From [Mycobacterium] fortunisiensis (lineage in GTDB: Bacteria > Actinomycetota > Actinomycetes > Mycobacteriales > Mycobacteriaceae): a stretch of DNA of 64,000 nucleotides. The notes under the pieces are model-generated. The model did no database searches. It was given only the letters and a program-made list of their open reading frames with translations, and was not told where the DNA came from. The stretch is taken from positions 787,168 through 851,167 of the forward strand of contig NZ_VOMB01000016.1 of NCBI RefSeq assembly GCF_019050325.1. Reading direction: 5' to 3'. This document shows, piece by piece, positions 39,554-50,485 of the stretch. The position numbers and the translations under genes were made by a program. Every line of letters begins with the position of its first letter. The first letter of the stretch is position 1.

Positions 39554-39614
39554 ACGGTGTTTAATGATCGGCACCGCCGACGTGTTCAACGGTCGGCACC
39601 GCCGACGTGTTCAA
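39551..39614 (+). promoter_or_regulatory. BioQ-box-containing promoter region of bioF-bioD
   Basis: TGAAC-GGT-GTTTA at 39551-39563 is a one-mismatch version of the BioQ box (TGAACnnnGTTCA). It is followed by two copies of a 22-base unit at 39568-39589 and 39593-39614. Each unit consists of TCGGC-ACC-GCCGA, CG, and TGTTCAA, so each carries one GTTCA half-site. The same modules occur before bioB. Repression by BioQ is expected here. Confidence 0.7.
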
Positions 39615-39632
39615 GGCACAGAGGAGCACCAC

Positions 39633-40781
39633 GTGACGCGCACGGATCTATCCCCGCTGGCCTGGCTCGCCGACGTCGAGCAGCAGCGCCGGAACGCCGG
39701 GCTGCGTCGTGAGCTGCGCACCCGCCCCGCGGTGGCCACCGAGTTGGACCTGGCCTCCAACGACTACCTGGGGCTGTCACAGCACCCCGAGGTGCTCGAC
39801 GGCGGTATCGAGGCGTTGCGCACCTGGGGCGCCGGCGCGGGCGGTTCTCGCCTGGTGACCGGAAACACCGAACTGCACGAAGGGTTCGAACAGGCGCTGG
39901 CGGCGTTCGTCGGCGCCGAGTCGGCGCTGGTCTTCTCCTCGGGTTACACCGCCAACCTCGGCGCCGTGGTCGCCCTTTCCGGGCCCGGTTCGCTGCTGGT
40001 CTCCGATGCCCTGACCCATGCCTCGCTGGTCGACGCCTGCCGGCTGTCGCGGGCCCGGGTGGCCGTCACGCCGCATCGTGACGTGGCCGCGGTGGAGGCC
40101 GCGCTGTCGGCGCGCACCGAACAGCGGGCAGTGGTGCTCACCGAGTCGGTGTTCAGCGCCGACGGGGTGCTCGCGCCGCTGCGTGAGCTGCACACCGTGT
40201 GCCGTCGGCACGGTGCGCTGTTGCTCGTCGACGAGGCGCACGGCCTCGGGGTGCGGGGCGTGGGCGGTCAGGGCCTGCTGTACGAGGCCGGGCTGGCCGG
40301 CGCGCCGGACGTCGTGATGACGACGACGCTGTCGAAGGCGCTGGGCAGCCAGGGTGGCGTGGTGCTCGGCCCGGCGGCGGTGCGTGCCCATCTGATCGAC
40401 GCGGCCCGGCCGTTCATCTTCGACACCGGACTGGCGCCGGCGGCGGTCGGCGCGGCGTGGGCCGCGCTGCGGGTGCTGATCGCCGAACCGCAACGCGCGC
40501 AGGCGGTCTTGGGTCACGCCGCCGAGTTGGCCCGGATCTCGGGGGAGACCGCGACGCCGGACTCCGCGGTGGTCTCGGTGATCCTGGGCGAGCCCGAGGT
40601 TGCGGTGGCAGCTGCCGCGGCCTGCCTGGACCACGGTGTACGGGTGGGCTGCTTCCGGCCGCCGACGGTGCCCGCCGGCACGTCGCGACTGCGGTTGACC
40701 GCGCGAGCCTCACTGACCGGCGACGAGATGGACCTGGCCCGCCAGGTGCTGACCGAGGTGCTGTCCAAGGCCCGGTCGTGA
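39633..40781 (+). CDS. bioF: 8-amino-7-oxononanoate synthase
   Basis: The enzyme of 382 residues joins pimeloyl-thioester and alanine. [68 protein letters not shown] and the PLP lysine in [14 protein letters not shown] mark the family. The GTG at 39633 is chosen because GAGGAG at 39621-39626 is well spaced and the region upstream is the operator repeat array. Its stop overlaps the bioD start as GTGA, so bioF, bioD and the 2H protein form one transcript under BioQ control. Confidence 0.96.
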   Translation: MTRTDLSPLAWLADVEQQRRNAGLRRELRTRPAVATELDLASNDYLGLSQHPEVLDGGIEALRTWGAGAGGSRLVTGNTELHEGFEQALAAFVGAESALVFSSGYTANLGAVVALSGPGSLLVSDALTHASLVDACRLSRARVAVTPHRDVAAVEAALSARTEQRAVVLTESVFSADGVLAPLRELHTVCRRHGALLLVDEAHGLGVRGVGGQGLLYEAGLAGAPDVVMTTTLSKALGSQGGVVLGPAAVRAHLIDAARPFIFDTGLAPAAVGAAWAALRVLIAEPQRAQAVLGHAAELARISGETATPDSAVVSVILGEPEVAVAAAAACLDHGVRVGCFRPPTVPAGTSRLRLTARASLTGDEMDLARQVLTEVLSKARS

Positions 40782-41455
40782 GCATCCTGGTCGTCACCGG
40801 TACCGACACCGGTGTCGGCAAGACGGTGACGACCGCGGCGCTGGCGTGCGCGGCCCGGCTGGCCGGCCTGGCGGTGGCGGTGTGCAAGCCGGTGCAGACC
40901 GGAACCGTCGACGGCGACAACGACCTCGCCGAGGTGAGCCGGCTGTCCGGGGTGAACAACCTGCACGGTGGATGGCGTTACCCGGAGCCGCTGGCCCCGG
41001 TCGCCGCTGCCGATCGGGCCGGACTGCCGTTGCCGACCCGCGCCGAGCTGGTGGCCGCGGTGCGCGACGCCGAGGTTGCCGACGGGCTGACCCTCGTCGA
41101 GGGCGCCGGTGGCCTGCTTGTCGAGCTCGGGGCCGACGGTGCCACCCTGCGTGATCTCGCCGCCGATCTGGGTGCCGCCGTCCTGGTGGTGGTGTCGGCC
41201 GGGCTCGGAACCCTCAACCACACCGCGCTGACCTTGGAATCGCTTGCCGGGCAGGGAATTTCCTGCGCCGGGCTGGTGATCGGGGCCTGGCCGCAGAATC
41301 CCGACGTCGCCGCGGCGGGTAACCGCGACGCCCTGGCCAGGCTGGCACCGGTACGTGCCGTGCTGCCCGCCGGGATCGGCGCGACGAGCGCCGCGCGGTT
41401 CGAGGAGCTGTGTACCGACGCCTTCGACCAGGATTGGCTGACTAACCTGAGCTGA
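40778..41455 (+). CDS. bioD: Dethiobiotin synthetase
   Basis: The enzyme of 225 residues closes the ureido ring with ATP and carbon dioxide. The P-loop is [11 protein letters not shown] at residues 7-17 with K15 and T16. [18 protein letters not shown] and a C-terminal NTP-binding region follow. The start is GTG at 40778, overlapping the bioF stop. The 2H-phosphoesterase gene begins on its last base (TGATG). Confidence 0.95.
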   Translation: MSILVVTGTDTGVGKTVTTAALACAARLAGLAVAVCKPVQTGTVDGDNDLAEVSRLSGVNNLHGGWRYPEPLAPVAAADRAGLPLPTRAELVAAVRDAEVADGLTLVEGAGGLLVELGADGATLRDLAADLGAAVLVVVSAGLGTLNHTALTLESLAGQGISCAGLVIGAWPQNPDVAAAGNRDALARLAPVRAVLPAGIGATSAARFEELCTDAFDQDWLTNLS

Positions 41456-41964
41456 TGGTGCACTCCGTCGAGCTCATCTTCGACCCGGAAACCGAAACGG
41501 TGGTCCGTGGGATCTGGGATGCACTGCGTGACAAGGACATTCCCAGCCAGGCGCCGGCCAGCCGGCCACATGCCACGCTGACCGTCGCCCAGCGCATCGA
41601 CGCGGACGCCGACGCTGCGCTACGGGAGCTCACAGACCGGTTCCCTATTGAGTGCCGCCTGGGGGCGACGCTGATCTTCGGCCGTTCGGCCGGAGTGTTG
41701 GCGCGGCTGCTGGTGCCGACCGGCGAACTCCTCGACCTGCAGGCCGAGGCCTACCGCCGGTGCCTGCCGTTCCTCGTTCCGGCGCCGATGCCACACGCCG
41801 AACCCGGCCAGTGGACCCCGCACGTGACGCTGGCCCGACGGATCGCCCCCGCCAGACTGACCACCGCGGTACGGATCGCCGGCCGGCCGGCCGAGATAGC
41901 CGGACACGCCGTCGGACTGCGTCATTGGGACGGTGACAAACGCGTCGAGCACCTGATCGGCTGA
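41455..41964 (+). CDS. 2'-5' RNA ligase-like (2H phosphoesterase) protein
   Basis: The protein is 169 residues with two HxT motifs: H39-A-T41 (RPHATLTVAQ) and H125-V-T127 (WTPHVTLARR). These define the 2H phosphoesterase fold, which opens or joins 2',3'-cyclic or 2'-5' phosphates. It is the orthologue of Rv1571. The start overlaps the bioD stop by one base, so it is translated together with the biotin genes. How it serves biotin metabolism is unknown. It converges with bioQ, with a 12-base gap. Confidence 0.85.
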   Translation: MVHSVELIFDPETETVVRGIWDALRDKDIPSQAPASRPHATLTVAQRIDADADAALRELTDRFPIECRLGATLIFGRSAGVLARLLVPTGELLDLQAEAYRRCLPFLVPAPMPHAEPGQWTPHVTLARRIAPARLTTAVRIAGRPAEIAGHAVGLRHWDGDKRVEHLIG

Positions 41965-41976
41965 CGCGAAGCGGGA

Positions 41977-42594
41977 TCAATCCCGGCTGCGCTGCGGCAT
42001 GTCGCGGGCCGCGCCGAGGGTGCTGGCGCCACGCACGGCCAACCCGTCGACCAGCAGCTGCAGGCCGAAGGCGAACTGACGTGACGTGTCCCGGTTCAGC
42101 ACCGACTGATCGTCGGTCAGCGCGCCGGCGGCGTCCCACTGCAGTCGCGACTGCTCGTCGGCGGTGAAACCGAGCACGTAGTACAGCACGGTGCGGGCGG
42201 CCAACTCGTCGTCCGGCGGGATCACGCCGGCGCGCTGGGCGGCCCCGGCGAGCTGCGCGACGATCTCGGTGGCGAGCTCGGACTGGCCGGCCGCGAAGCT
42301 GGACGAGACCAGTTCGGCGCCATCGGTGTGTGACAGCAGCGCGTCACGCAGCGCCACGCAGATCTGGTGGATCTGCCCTGGCCAGGCCGGCGCGGTGGGC
42401 TCGGTGCGCACGGGTTGCAGGATGCGGTCGGCGACGGCGCCGAGCAGTTCCTGCTTGTTGGCGAAGTGCCAGTACAACGCGCCCGGGCTGACGTTGAGCT
42501 CGCGGGCCAGGCGCCGCATCGTCAGGTCCGCGATGCCGTAGTTGTCGAGGATGGCGGTCGCCGCATCCACCACGTCGGGTTTGTGGAGTTGCAT
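41977..42594 (-). CDS. bioQ: TetR-family repressor of biotin genes
   Basis: The protein is 205 residues. The DNA-binding part spans about residues 5-52: KPDVVDAATAILDNYGIADLTMRRLARELNVSPGALYWHFANKQELL, with SPGALYWHF as recognition helix. BioQ in M. smegmatis represses bioFD, bioB and itself through the TGAACnnnGTTCA box; this gene is divergent from bioB across such a box, so the name is well supported. TAGGGT (42606-42601 on the minus strand) ends six bases before the ATG, predicting a leaderless mRNA, and the box lies 16 bases upstream, inside the promoter. Confidence 0.92.
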   Translation of the reverse strand: MQLHKPDVVDAATAILDNYGIADLTMRRLARELNVSPGALYWHFANKQELLGAVADRILQPVRTEPTAPAWPGQIHQICVALRDALLSHTDGAELVSSSFAAGQSELATEIVAQLAGAAQRAGVIPPDDELAARTVLYYVLGFTADEQSRLQWDAAGALTDDQSVLNRDTSRQFAFGLQLLVDGLAVRGASTLGAARDMPQRSRD

Positions 42595-42609
42595 ACCGTT
42601 ACCCTAGCC

Positions 42610-42671
42610 TGAACGGTGTTCAATTGTCGGCTCGCCGACGTGTTCAATTGTCGGCCCGACCGGCCATATGA
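42610..42671. promoter_or_regulatory. BioQ operator and bioB promoter
   Basis: A perfect BioQ box TGAAC-GGT-GTTCA is at 42610-42622. It is followed by TCGGC-TC-GCCGA, CG, TGTTCAA (42627-42647) and a shortened TCGGC copy at 42651-42655. For bioB, TATGAT (42666-42671) is a likely -10 with TTCAAT (42642-42648 region) as a weak -35, so the second half-site overlaps the -35. AGGAGG for bioB is at 42678-42683. Confidence 0.85.
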
Positions 42672-43697
<1,026 letters not shown>

Positions 43698-43706
43698 AAC
43701 TGGGGT

Positions 43707-43967
43707 GTGGTGATCTCCGAGATGGCAGAAACGCCGGCGCTGCCCGCGCCTGTCGGCGCCGGCCGGTACAACGTCTACACCGGGGTCCAGGCTGACGCCG
43801 CGGACGGCGGCGTCGTTCCCACGGCGGCTCAGCTCGGTCTGGAGCCGCCCCGGTTCTGCGCCGAGTGCGGTCGTCGGATGATCGTTCAGGTGCGGCCCAC
43901 CGGGTGGTGGGCCAAGTGTTCGCGGCATGGTCAGGTGGATTCGATCGACCTGGATGTGCGGCGATGA
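43707..43967 (+). CDS. bsaP: Biotin synthase auxiliary protein
   Basis: The protein is 86 residues with a CxxC pair (C51 and C54 in [10 protein letters not shown]) and a third cysteine in WAKC71SRH74. It is the orthologue of Rv1590, described recently as the auxiliary protein (BsaP) that mycobacterial BioB needs to form biotin. The cysteines could bind a metal or an iron-sulfur cluster. It lies 9 bases after bioB and overlaps the next gene as ATGA, so it belongs to the bioB operon. GTG at 43707 or 43710, or the ATG at 43722, could be the start. Confidence 0.85.
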   Translation: MVISEMAETPALPAPVGAGRYNVYTGVQADAADGGVVPTAAQLGLEPPRFCAECGRRMIVQVRPTGWWAKCSRHGQVDSIDLDVRR

Positions 43968-44629
43968 GCTCCTCGGCATCCACAAATGACGTTGGTGCAC
44001 CGCGTATTTCCCGCGGCCGCGCGGCATTCATCGTCGTTGCCGGGCTGACCGTGGCCGGCGCTCTGCTCGGGGTGTTGTGGGCGTGGCTGGCGCCGCCGGT
44101 GCACGGCGTGGTGGCGTTGACCCGCAGTGGTGATCGGGTGCACGCCTATCTCGGCGGTGAGGCCGACCATTTCTTCACCTCGGCGTTCATGCTCGTGGGC
44201 CTGCTCGTCGTGCTGGCGGTCGTGGCCGCGGTGGCGGTGTGGCAGTGGTCGGCGCATCGCGGCCCGGTGCTGGCCGCGGCTCTGACAGCGGGTTGCGCGC
44301 TGGCCACAGCGGCGGCAGCGGGTGTCGGTGCGGTTCTGGCGCACTGGCGGTTCGGCTCGTTGGACATCGCGGGCGCCCCGGTCACCCCTGAGCATCGGGT
44401 GTATTACGTGGTGGAGGCCGCGTCGGTGTTCTTCGGTCACTCGTCGCTGCAGATCGCGGGGACGCTGTTGTTCCCGGCGGCGATGGCGGCGATGGTTTAT
44501 GCCTTGATCGCGGTCTCGACGGTTCGTGACGATCTGGGTGGCTGGCCGCCTCAGGAGACGTGGTTGCCGACGCCGCCGCTCAGAGCGGACGTCGCCGGAC
44601 CGTCCGGCCCAGAGCGACTTTCGCAGTAA
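43964..44629 (+). CDS. DUF2567-type membrane protein
   Basis: The protein is 221 residues with four to five membrane segments: [52 protein letters not shown], a third Ala-rich helix and [20 protein letters not shown]. It is the orthologue of Rv1591. The ATG overlaps the bsaP stop as ATGA, so it is the last gene of the bioB operon. A role in biotin uptake or use is only a guess. Its end overlaps the lipase gene on the other strand by 50 bases. Confidence 0.82.
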   Translation: MSSSASTNDVGAPRISRGRAAFIVVAGLTVAGALLGVLWAWLAPPVHGVVALTRSGDRVHAYLGGEADHFFTSAFMLVGLLVVLAVVAAVAVWQWSAHRGPVLAAALTAGCALATAAAAGVGAVLAHWRFGSLDIAGAPVTPEHRVYYVVEAASVFFGHSSLQIAGTLLFPAAMAAMVYALIAVSTVRDDLGGWPPQETWLPTPPLRADVAGPSGPERLSQ

Positions 44630-45911
44630 TTCCGGCCAGTCGCGCCATGCCCATGTAGGTGATGGGGTTGAGCAGCGCCGGCCATTTGGACCGCACGAGG
44701 TTGGCGGTCAGCGGGCGATCGGCGAAGCGGTCGGTCAGCCAGCGCAGCGCCATCGGCGCCGAGAACGGGTGCAGCAGCAGGTGCTCGCTGAACAGGTCGC
44801 GGTGATAGGTCACGTCGGCTCCGCCGGCCAGGTAGGTGTCGGCGAGGGCGTCGATGTCGTCCACCGAGATGATCTCGTCGTGCACGGCCTGCACGATGAG
44901 TACTGGCGGAACCGGTGCGGCGACACCGAGTTTGGTGTCGTGGAACACTTCGCTGACCTCGGGGCCGTCGAGGATCTGGTCCAGGGGCATGTCGACGAGG
45001 TCGCCCATGTCGGTGCGGAACATCCGCACGATCGCTTCCACCGTCGTCATCCGGTGCAGCCGGTCCAGGAGTTTGCGTCCCTCGACGGTGGCGTGCTCGG
45101 CGATGACCCGGTTGAGGTTGGGGTAGATGTCGGCCAGGGCGGCCACCACGAGTGCGGGCAGCCCCGAGAAGACGGTGCCGTTGAGCCGGCGGAAGGTGTT
45201 TCCGAGGTCGCCGACGGGTGAACCCAGGACCGCGCCGACGATGTTGAGTTCGGGCGCGTAGCTGTTGGCCATCTCGGCGGCCCAGGCGCTGGCCAGACCA
45301 CCACCGGAGTATCCCCACAGCCCGATGCGGGTGGAGGTGGACAACGACAGTCGATCGGTGGACAGCGCGGCCCGCAGGCCGTCGAGCACCCGGTAGCCGG
45401 GTTCGTACGGCGCGCCCCACATGCCGTTGGTGCCTTCGTGGTCGGGGACCGACACCGCCCAGCCCTCGGCCAGGGCGGCCGAGATCAGCAGAAGTTCGAG
45501 CTGGGCCAGGGACCCGGTGGCTTTCGCGTGGTGACGCAGCGCGTAGGAGGGGAAGCAGCGACCGGAGATGGCGTCGATGGCGCACTGGTAGGAGACCACC
45601 GGACAGTCCGCCGCGGCGTCGGGCGGCACGATCACCGTGGTGACGGCGGCTTCGGGGATGCCGTTGCGGTCGGTGGAGCGGAACAGCAGTTGGGTGGCCT
45701 GCAGCCGCTGCGGGATCAACCCCAGAAACGCCAGTTCGACGTCGCGGCTGCGCAGCACGGTGCCGGGCTCGGCGTGCTGGAAACCCGCAGGTGGGACGTA
45801 GAACGCGTCGTCGCGGGGGAGTTCGGGACGGGCCGTACGGTCGAGCTCCTCGTGAGGTGTTCGACCGATCCATTCGGCTCTGGTGGCGGTGGCCGCACTG
45901 CCCAAGTCCAT
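44580..45911 (-). CDS. Secretory-lipase-family alpha/beta hydrolase
   Basis: The protein is 443 residues of the LIP/secretory lipase family, orthologue of Rv1592c (446 residues). The nucleophile elbow is G200-Y-S202-[43 protein letters not shown] carries the Asp, and [14 protein letters not shown] carries the His. No typical signal peptide is seen; the N-terminus is [22 protein letters not shown] (45924-45919 on the minus strand) may be its -10, giving a short or absent leader. It converges with the DUF2567 gene with a 50-base overlap and shares its direction with nrtR. Confidence 0.85.
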   Translation of the reverse strand: MDLGSAATATRAEWIGRTPHEELDRTARPELPRDDAFYVPPAGFQHAEPGTVLRSRDVELAFLGLIPQRLQATQLLFRSTDRNGIPEAAVTTVIVPPDAAADCPVVSYQCAIDAISGRCFPSYALRHHAKATGSLAQLELLLISAALAEGWAVSVPDHEGTNGMWGAPYEPGYRVLDGLRAALSTDRLSLSTSTRIGLWGYSGGGLASAWAAEMANSYAPELNIVGAVLGSPVGDLGNTFRRLNGTVFSGLPALVVAALADIYPNLNRVIAEHATVEGRKLLDRLHRMTTVEAIVRMFRTDMGDLVDMPLDQILDGPEVSEVFHDTKLGVAAPVPPVLIVQAVHDEIISVDDIDALADTYLAGGADVTYHRDLFSEHLLLHPFSAPMALRWLTDRFADRPLTANLVRSKWPALLNPITYMGMARLAGITAKVALGRTVRRRPL

Positions 45912-45954
45912 CCGGGCATTCTTACTTAAGGAGGCTCTAAGAATCCAGTTCGAC

Positions 45955-46647
45955 TCACCCGGGCGGGCGCAATGCGGCGAATTCATCGGTGACGCGGTAC
46001 CGGGACTCGGTGAAGCCGAACAGTGCGGCGGGACGCCCGCCGCTGCGCCCGGATCGGGCGGTGGTGCCGGTGCGGGTGATCACCTTGCGCCGTTCCAGTA
46101 CCCGCTGCAGGTTGGTGGCGTCGACTTGGTGGCCCAACGCCGCGCTGTAGATGTCGCGCAGGGTTGAGATGGCGAATTCCTTTGGCGCCAAAGCGAACCC
46201 AATGTTGGTGTAGGACATCTTGGCCACCAGCCGGTTGCGGGCGTGTTCGACCATGGGGGCGTGGTCGAAGGCCATCGCGGGCAGGTCGTTGACCGGATGC
46301 CAGCGGGTGTCCGGCGGTAGGGCGGGTGTGGCGGGGGAGGGCACCAAGCCGAGGAAGGTCGATGCGATGGTGCGCACGCCCGGGACCCGTCGCGGGTCGG
46401 AGAACACGGCGAGCTGTTCGAGGTGGGCAAGCTCACGCAGGTCGACCTTGTCGGCGAGCTGGCGTCGCACCGAACTCGTCAGATCCTCGTCGTCCTCCAA
46501 CTGGCCGCCCGGCAGCGACCATTTGCCCTGTTCGGGATCCAGGGCGCGTTGCCATAACAGCACGTTGAGGGTGGGTTCCCGGGTGTCGAGACCGCGAACC
46601 TGGAACACGGCGGCGAGCACTTCGTGCGCGGTGTTACCATGTGGCAT
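45955..46647 (-). CDS. nrtR: NAD biosynthesis repressor, Nudix-related
   Basis: The protein is 230 residues. The N-terminal Nudix-like domain ([39 protein letters not shown]) probably binds NAD-related ligands. The C-terminal winged helix (about residues 150-225, [30 protein letters not shown]) binds DNA. NrtR represses nad genes in many bacteria and in mycobacteria lies next to nadABC. The ATG at 46647 is seven bases after TATAAT on the minus strand, so the mRNA is probably leaderless. The palindrome at 46648-46670 overlaps this promoter and the nadA promoter. Confidence 0.9.
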   Translation of the reverse strand: MPHGNTAHEVLAAVFQVRGLDTREPTLNVLLWQRALDPEQGKWSLPGGQLEDDEDLTSSVRRQLADKVDLRELAHLEQLAVFSDPRRVPGVRTIASTFLGLVPSPATPALPPDTRWHPVNDLPAMAFDHAPMVEHARNRLVAKMSYTNIGFALAPKEFAISTLRDIYSAALGHQVDATNLQRVLERRKVITRTGTTARSGRSGGRPAALFGFTESRYRVTDEFAALRPPG

Positions 46648-46670
46648 GTTTTCGATTATAAGTCGAAAAC
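46648..46670. promoter_or_regulatory. NrtR operator
   Basis: Arms GTTTTCGA (46648-46655) and TCGAAAAC (46663-46670) are perfectly inverted around a seven-base AT-rich centre TTATAAG. This matches the mycobacterial NrtR box. It contains the TATAAT -10 of nrtR (minus strand) and touches the nrtR start, so binding would shut off both nrtR and nadABC. Confidence 0.88.
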
Positions 46671-46693
46671 CTGACCTAGTGGAGGAGGTCGGC

Positions 46694-47737
46694 GTGACCG
46701 CTCTCGATGACACCCTCGCGGGGGGCTTGGCAGATCAGATCGTCGATGGCCCCGGCGGTTACTCCGGCGTGGACGGTGACGCGAAGTGGGCGGCCGAGAT
46801 CCGCCGTCTGCTCGATCTGCGCGGTGCGACGCTGCTGGCGCACAACTACCAGCTGCCGGCCATCCAGGACATCGCCGACCACGTGGGCGACTCCCTGGCG
46901 CTGTCCCGTATCGCCGCCGAGGTCCCCGAGGACACCATCGTGTTCGGCGGTGTGCACTTCATGGCCGAGACGGCCAAGATTCTCAGCCCGGACAAGACGG
47001 TGCTGATCCCGGATCAGCGCGCGGGCTGCTCACTGGCCGACTCGATCACCGCCGACGAGCTGCAGGCCTGGAAAGACGAGCACCCCGGCGCAGTCGTCGT
47101 CTCCTACGTCAACACCACCGCAGCGGTGAAGGCACTGACCGACATCTGCTGCACCTCGTCGAACGCCGTCGAGGTGGTGGCCTCCATCCCCGCCGACCGT
47201 GAGGTGCTGTTCTGCCCGGACCAGTTCCTGGGGGCCCACGTGCGCCGCGTCACCGGGCGCAAGAACCTGCACGTCTGGGCCGGGGAATGCCACGTGCACG
47301 CCGGCATCAACGGCGACGAGTTGGCCGACCAGGCCCGGTCGCACCCCGACGCCGAACTGTTCGTGCACCCCGAATGTGGTTGTGCCACCTCGGCGTTGTA
47401 CCTGGCCGGTGAGGGTGCGGTGCCCGAGGAGCGGGTGAAGATCCTGTCCACCGGCGGCATGCTCGACGCCGCCCGCGAGACGCAGGCGCGGCAGGTGCTG
47501 GTCGCCACCGAGGTCGGCATGCTGCACCAGCTGCGCAGGGCCGCACCCGAAGTCGACTTCCTGGCCGTCAACGACCGGGCCTCGTGCACCTTCATGAAGA
47601 TGATCACCCCGGCCGCGCTGCTGCGCTGCCTGATCGAGGGCGCCGACGAGGTGCACGTCGATCCCGAAACCGCCCGGTTGGGCCGTGCCAGCGTGCAGCG
47701 GATGATTGCGATTGGTCAGCCCGGCGGCGGCGAATGA
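46694..47737 (+). CDS. nadA: Quinolinate synthase A
   Basis: The iron-sulfur enzyme of 347 residues joins iminoaspartate and dihydroxyacetone phosphate into quinolinate. The three likely cluster cysteines are C112 (AGCSLAD), C199 (GECHVH) and C298 (ASCTFMKM). [25 protein letters not shown] is the N-terminal signature. The GTG at 46694 is chosen because GGAGGAGG lies five bases upstream; earlier ATGs fall in the operator. The stop overlaps the nadB start as ATGA. Confidence 0.95.
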   Translation: MTALDDTLAGGLADQIVDGPGGYSGVDGDAKWAAEIRRLLDLRGATLLAHNYQLPAIQDIADHVGDSLALSRIAAEVPEDTIVFGGVHFMAETAKILSPDKTVLIPDQRAGCSLADSITADELQAWKDEHPGAVVVSYVNTTAAVKALTDICCTSSNAVEVVASIPADREVLFCPDQFLGAHVRRVTGRKNLHVWAGECHVHAGINGDELADQARSHPDAELFVHPECGCATSALYLAGEGAVPEERVKILSTGGMLDAARETQARQVLVATEVGMLHQLRRAAPEVDFLAVNDRASCTFMKMITPAALLRCLIEGADEVHVDPETARLGRASVQRMIAIGQPGGGE

Positions 47738-49335
47738 CCCCGACGGGCAGCGCCCGGGAGTCAGGTCGCTTCGCCTGCGGCGGTTCGACGCTGTGGCAAC
47801 AGCGCGCTGACGTCGTCGTGGTCGGCACCGGGGTGGCCGGGCTGGTCGCGGCGCTGGCCGCGCATCGTCGTGGCCTTCGGGTGGTGGTGCTGAGCAAGGC
47901 GCGCGAGACGGCGACGTTCCACGCCCAGGGCGGAATTGCCGTGGTGCTGCCGGATTCCGAGGATTCCGTCGAGGCGCACGTCGCCGACACGATCGCCGCC
48001 GGCGGTGGGTTGTGCGATCCGGCGGTGGTCCGCTCGATCGTGGCCGACGGCTACGATGCGGTGGCCGATCTGGTGGCCGACGGCGCCCAGTTCGACGAGG
48101 CCACCCCCGGCCGTTGGGCGCTGACCCGCGAGGGCGGTCACACCCGGCGCCGCATCATTCACGCCGGGGGCGATGCCACCGGTGCCGAGGTTCAGCGTGC
48201 CCTCGATGGTGCGGCCGCCGGCCTGGACATCCGGCGCAACCACGTGGCGTTGGAGATCCTGCGCGACGACACCGCGGTCACCGGCGTCCTCGTCCTCAAC
48301 GAGGACGGGGCCGGCATCGTGCATGCGCCGTCGGTGATCCTGGCCACCGGCGGTCTCGGCCACGTCTACGCGGCCACCACCAACCCTGGTGGCTCGACCG
48401 GCGACGGCATCGCGCTGGCGCTGTGGGCGGGTGTGCCGGTTCGCGACATCGAGTTCGTCCAGTTCCATCCCACGATGCTGTATGCCGCGGGCAGCGGTGG
48501 GCGTCGCCCGCTGATCACCGAGGCGCTCCGCGGTGAAGGCGCCGTTCTTGTTGATGCACACGGTGATCCGGTCACCGACGGAGTCCATCCGATGGGTGAC
48601 CTGGCCCCACGCGATGTGGTGGCCGCAGCCATCGATGCCCGGTTGAGTGCAACCGGTGACCCGTGCGTCTATCTCGACGCCCGTGGCATCGCTCAATTCA
48701 GCACCCGGTTTCCCACGGTGGCGGCCGCCTGCGCCGAGGCCGGTGTGGACCCGACTCGTCAGCCCATCCCGGTGGTTCCGGGAGCGCACTACAGCTGCGG
48801 CGGTGTGGCCACCGATGTGCATGGTCGTACGGAGCTGTCGGGCCTCTTCGCCGCGGGCGAGGTGGCCCGCACCGGGATGCACGGCGCCAATCGGTTGGCG
48901 TCCAACAGCCTGCTGGAGGGACTGGTGGTCGGTGGCCGGGCCGGCCGGGCCGCGGCCGAGCACGCGAGCGCGGCGGGTTCGGTGCGGGCGCACGCGTCGG
49001 CCGATCGTCGGCACGACTCCCTTGATCGAGACACCTTGCAGCGAGCCATGTCCGAACACGCCTCGGTGGTCCGCGACGCCGACGGTCTGCGCCGGCTCGA
49101 CGACGTCCTGGCCGACGCTTCCGCGATCGAGCCGACCAGCCGCCGCCGGTTCGAAGACGCCGCTCTCACCGCGACGGCCCGTGCGATCGCCGTCGCCGCC
49201 CTGGCCCGCACCGAAAGCCGTGGCTGTCACCATCGTGGCGACCATCCCGAAACCGATCCCGCCCAGGAGTTTTCCGTGACGATTCGCGCCGTAGCCGGCC
49301 GTCCCGCCCTCGACACCGCAACGGCGGTGTGCTGA
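47734..49335 (+). CDS. nadB: L-aspartate oxidase
   Basis: The flavoenzyme of 533 residues makes iminoaspartate for NadA. FAD motifs are [30 protein letters not shown] at the start and [33 protein letters not shown] late. [16 protein letters not shown] and [11 protein letters not shown] are family motifs. The ATG at 47734 overlaps the nadA stop; the end overlaps the nadC start. The C-terminal stretch of about 70 residues is less conserved. Confidence 0.95.
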   Translation: MTPTGSARESGRFACGGSTLWQQRADVVVVGTGVAGLVAALAAHRRGLRVVVLSKARETATFHAQGGIAVVLPDSEDSVEAHVADTIAAGGGLCDPAVVRSIVADGYDAVADLVADGAQFDEATPGRWALTREGGHTRRRIIHAGGDATGAEVQRALDGAAAGLDIRRNHVALEILRDDTAVTGVLVLNEDGAGIVHAPSVILATGGLGHVYAATTNPGGSTGDGIALALWAGVPVRDIEFVQFHPTMLYAAGSGGRRPLITEALRGEGAVLVDAHGDPVTDGVHPMGDLAPRDVVAAAIDARLSATGDPCVYLDARGIAQFSTRFPTVAAACAEAGVDPTRQPIPVVPGAHYSCGGVATDVHGRTELSGLFAAGEVARTGMHGANRLASNSLLEGLVVGGRAGRAAAEHASAAGSVRAHASADRRHDSLDRDTLQRAMSEHASVVRDADGLRRLDDVLADASAIEPTSRRRFEDAALTATARAIAVAALARTESRGCHHRGDHPETDPAQEFSVTIRAVAGRPALDTATAVC

Positions 49336-50192
49336 TGGCACTTTCGGATACCGAGCTGGCCGAGGCCCGGGCCACGATCGCCCGTGGACTTGAAGAGGAC
49401 CTGCGCTACGGCCCGGACGTGACGACCATCGCCACCGTCGGCGCCGATGCGATGACCACGGCAGCGGTGGTGAACCGCGAACCAGGTGTGGTCGCGGGCG
49501 TGGATGTCGCGCTGCTGGTTCTCGATGAGGTCCTCGGCGCCGACGGTTACCGGGTGATCGATCGGGTCGAGGACGGCTCCCGGCTTGACGCCAGGTCGAC
49601 GATCCTGACTGTCGAGGCACCGACCCGGGGTCTGCTCACCGCCGAGCGCACCATGCTGAACCTGATGTGTCACCTGTCGGGGATCGCCACGGCAACCGCC
49701 GCCTGGGTCGACGCGGTGGCGGGCACCCATGCCAAGATCCGCGACACCCGCAAGACCCTGCCCGGATTACGCGCCCTGCAGAAGTACGCGGTGCGCGTCG
49801 GCGGCGGCGTCAACCACCGGATGGGACTGGGCGATGCGGCGCTGATCAAGGACAACCACGTGGCTGCGGCCGGTTCGGTGCTGGCGGCGCTCAAGGCGGT
49901 GCGGGCCGAGGCGCCGGACTTGCCGTGCGAGGTCGAGGTGGATTCTCTCGAGCAGCTCGACGAAGTGCTTTCGGCTGATGTGGAACTGGTGCTGCTCGAC
50001 AATTTCCCGGTCTGGCAGACCCAGATCGCGGTTCAGCGCCGGGACGCCCGCTCACCCAAGACCCTGCTGGAATCCTCGGGGGGCCTGTCGCTGGACAGCG
50101 CCGCCGAATACGCCGGCACCGGGGTGGACTACCTCGCGATCGGGGCACTCACCCATTCGGTGCGGGTGCTCGACATCGGCCTGGACACTTAG
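49335..50192 (+). CDS. nadC: Nicotinate-nucleotide pyrophosphorylase (quinolinate phosphoribosyltransferase)
   Basis: The enzyme of 285 residues turns quinolinate and PRPP into nicotinate mononucleotide. TRGLLTAERTMLNLMCHLSGIATATAAWVDAV, KIRDTRKTLPGLRALQKYAVRVGGGVNHRMGLGDAALIKDNH and GVDYLAIGALTHSVRVLDIGLD are characteristic. The ATG at 49335 overlaps the nadB stop as TGATG. It ends the NrtR-controlled operon. In M. tuberculosis the next conserved block is Rv1597 to hisD; here a foreign cassette follows. Confidence 0.95.
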   Translation: MALSDTELAEARATIARGLEEDLRYGPDVTTIATVGADAMTTAAVVNREPGVVAGVDVALLVLDEVLGADGYRVIDRVEDGSRLDARSTILTVEAPTRGLLTAERTMLNLMCHLSGIATATAAWVDAVAGTHAKIRDTRKTLPGLRALQKYAVRVGGGVNHRMGLGDAALIKDNHVAAAGSVLAALKAVRAEAPDLPCEVEVDSLEQLDEVLSADVELVLLDNFPVWQTQIAVQRRDARSPKTLLESSGGLSLDSAAEYAGTGVDYLAIGALTHSVRVLDIGLDT

Positions 50193-50485
50193 GCAGTCGC
50201 GCCGCGTAATTCGCGTGGACTGAGTCATCGTCGCCATTAATCTGGCTGGATTCGACGGCGGATTCGATGTTGTTTGGTGCATCAAAGAAGGTTGGTAGAA
50301 CAGATTCGTCGCGGTCGACGTTAACGATGGCGCGGATGTCATCGAGGTTTACATGCCCGCGAAGCGCCCGAGAACAAGCACCACGCGGTGCTCAGCACGG
50401 CGTCCAGCTTCTTCCAACTAGGCCTACTGATCTCGTTACCGGACTACGTGGCTCGCAAGTGGCCCGCCATGCCATCCGCGGCGAG
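50193..50485. other. Non-coding junction after nadC, possible gene remnant
   Basis: No complete gene fits in this 293-base stretch. It is less GC-rich than its neighbours (for example ATTAATCTGG and GTTAACGATGG). One open frame on the plus strand (about 50340-50480, ENKHHAVLSTASSFFQLG and following) has no start with a ribosome site and runs into mkoB on the other strand. It may be debris at the edge of the inserted cassette. No terminator or recombination site was recognised. Confidence 0.4.

Noticed and set aside
41971..41986. CGGGAT-CA-ATCCCG hairpin between the 2H gene and bioQ as a terminator
   Set aside because: The loop is too small for the full stem, the rest is five base pairs, and no U-run follows on either strand.
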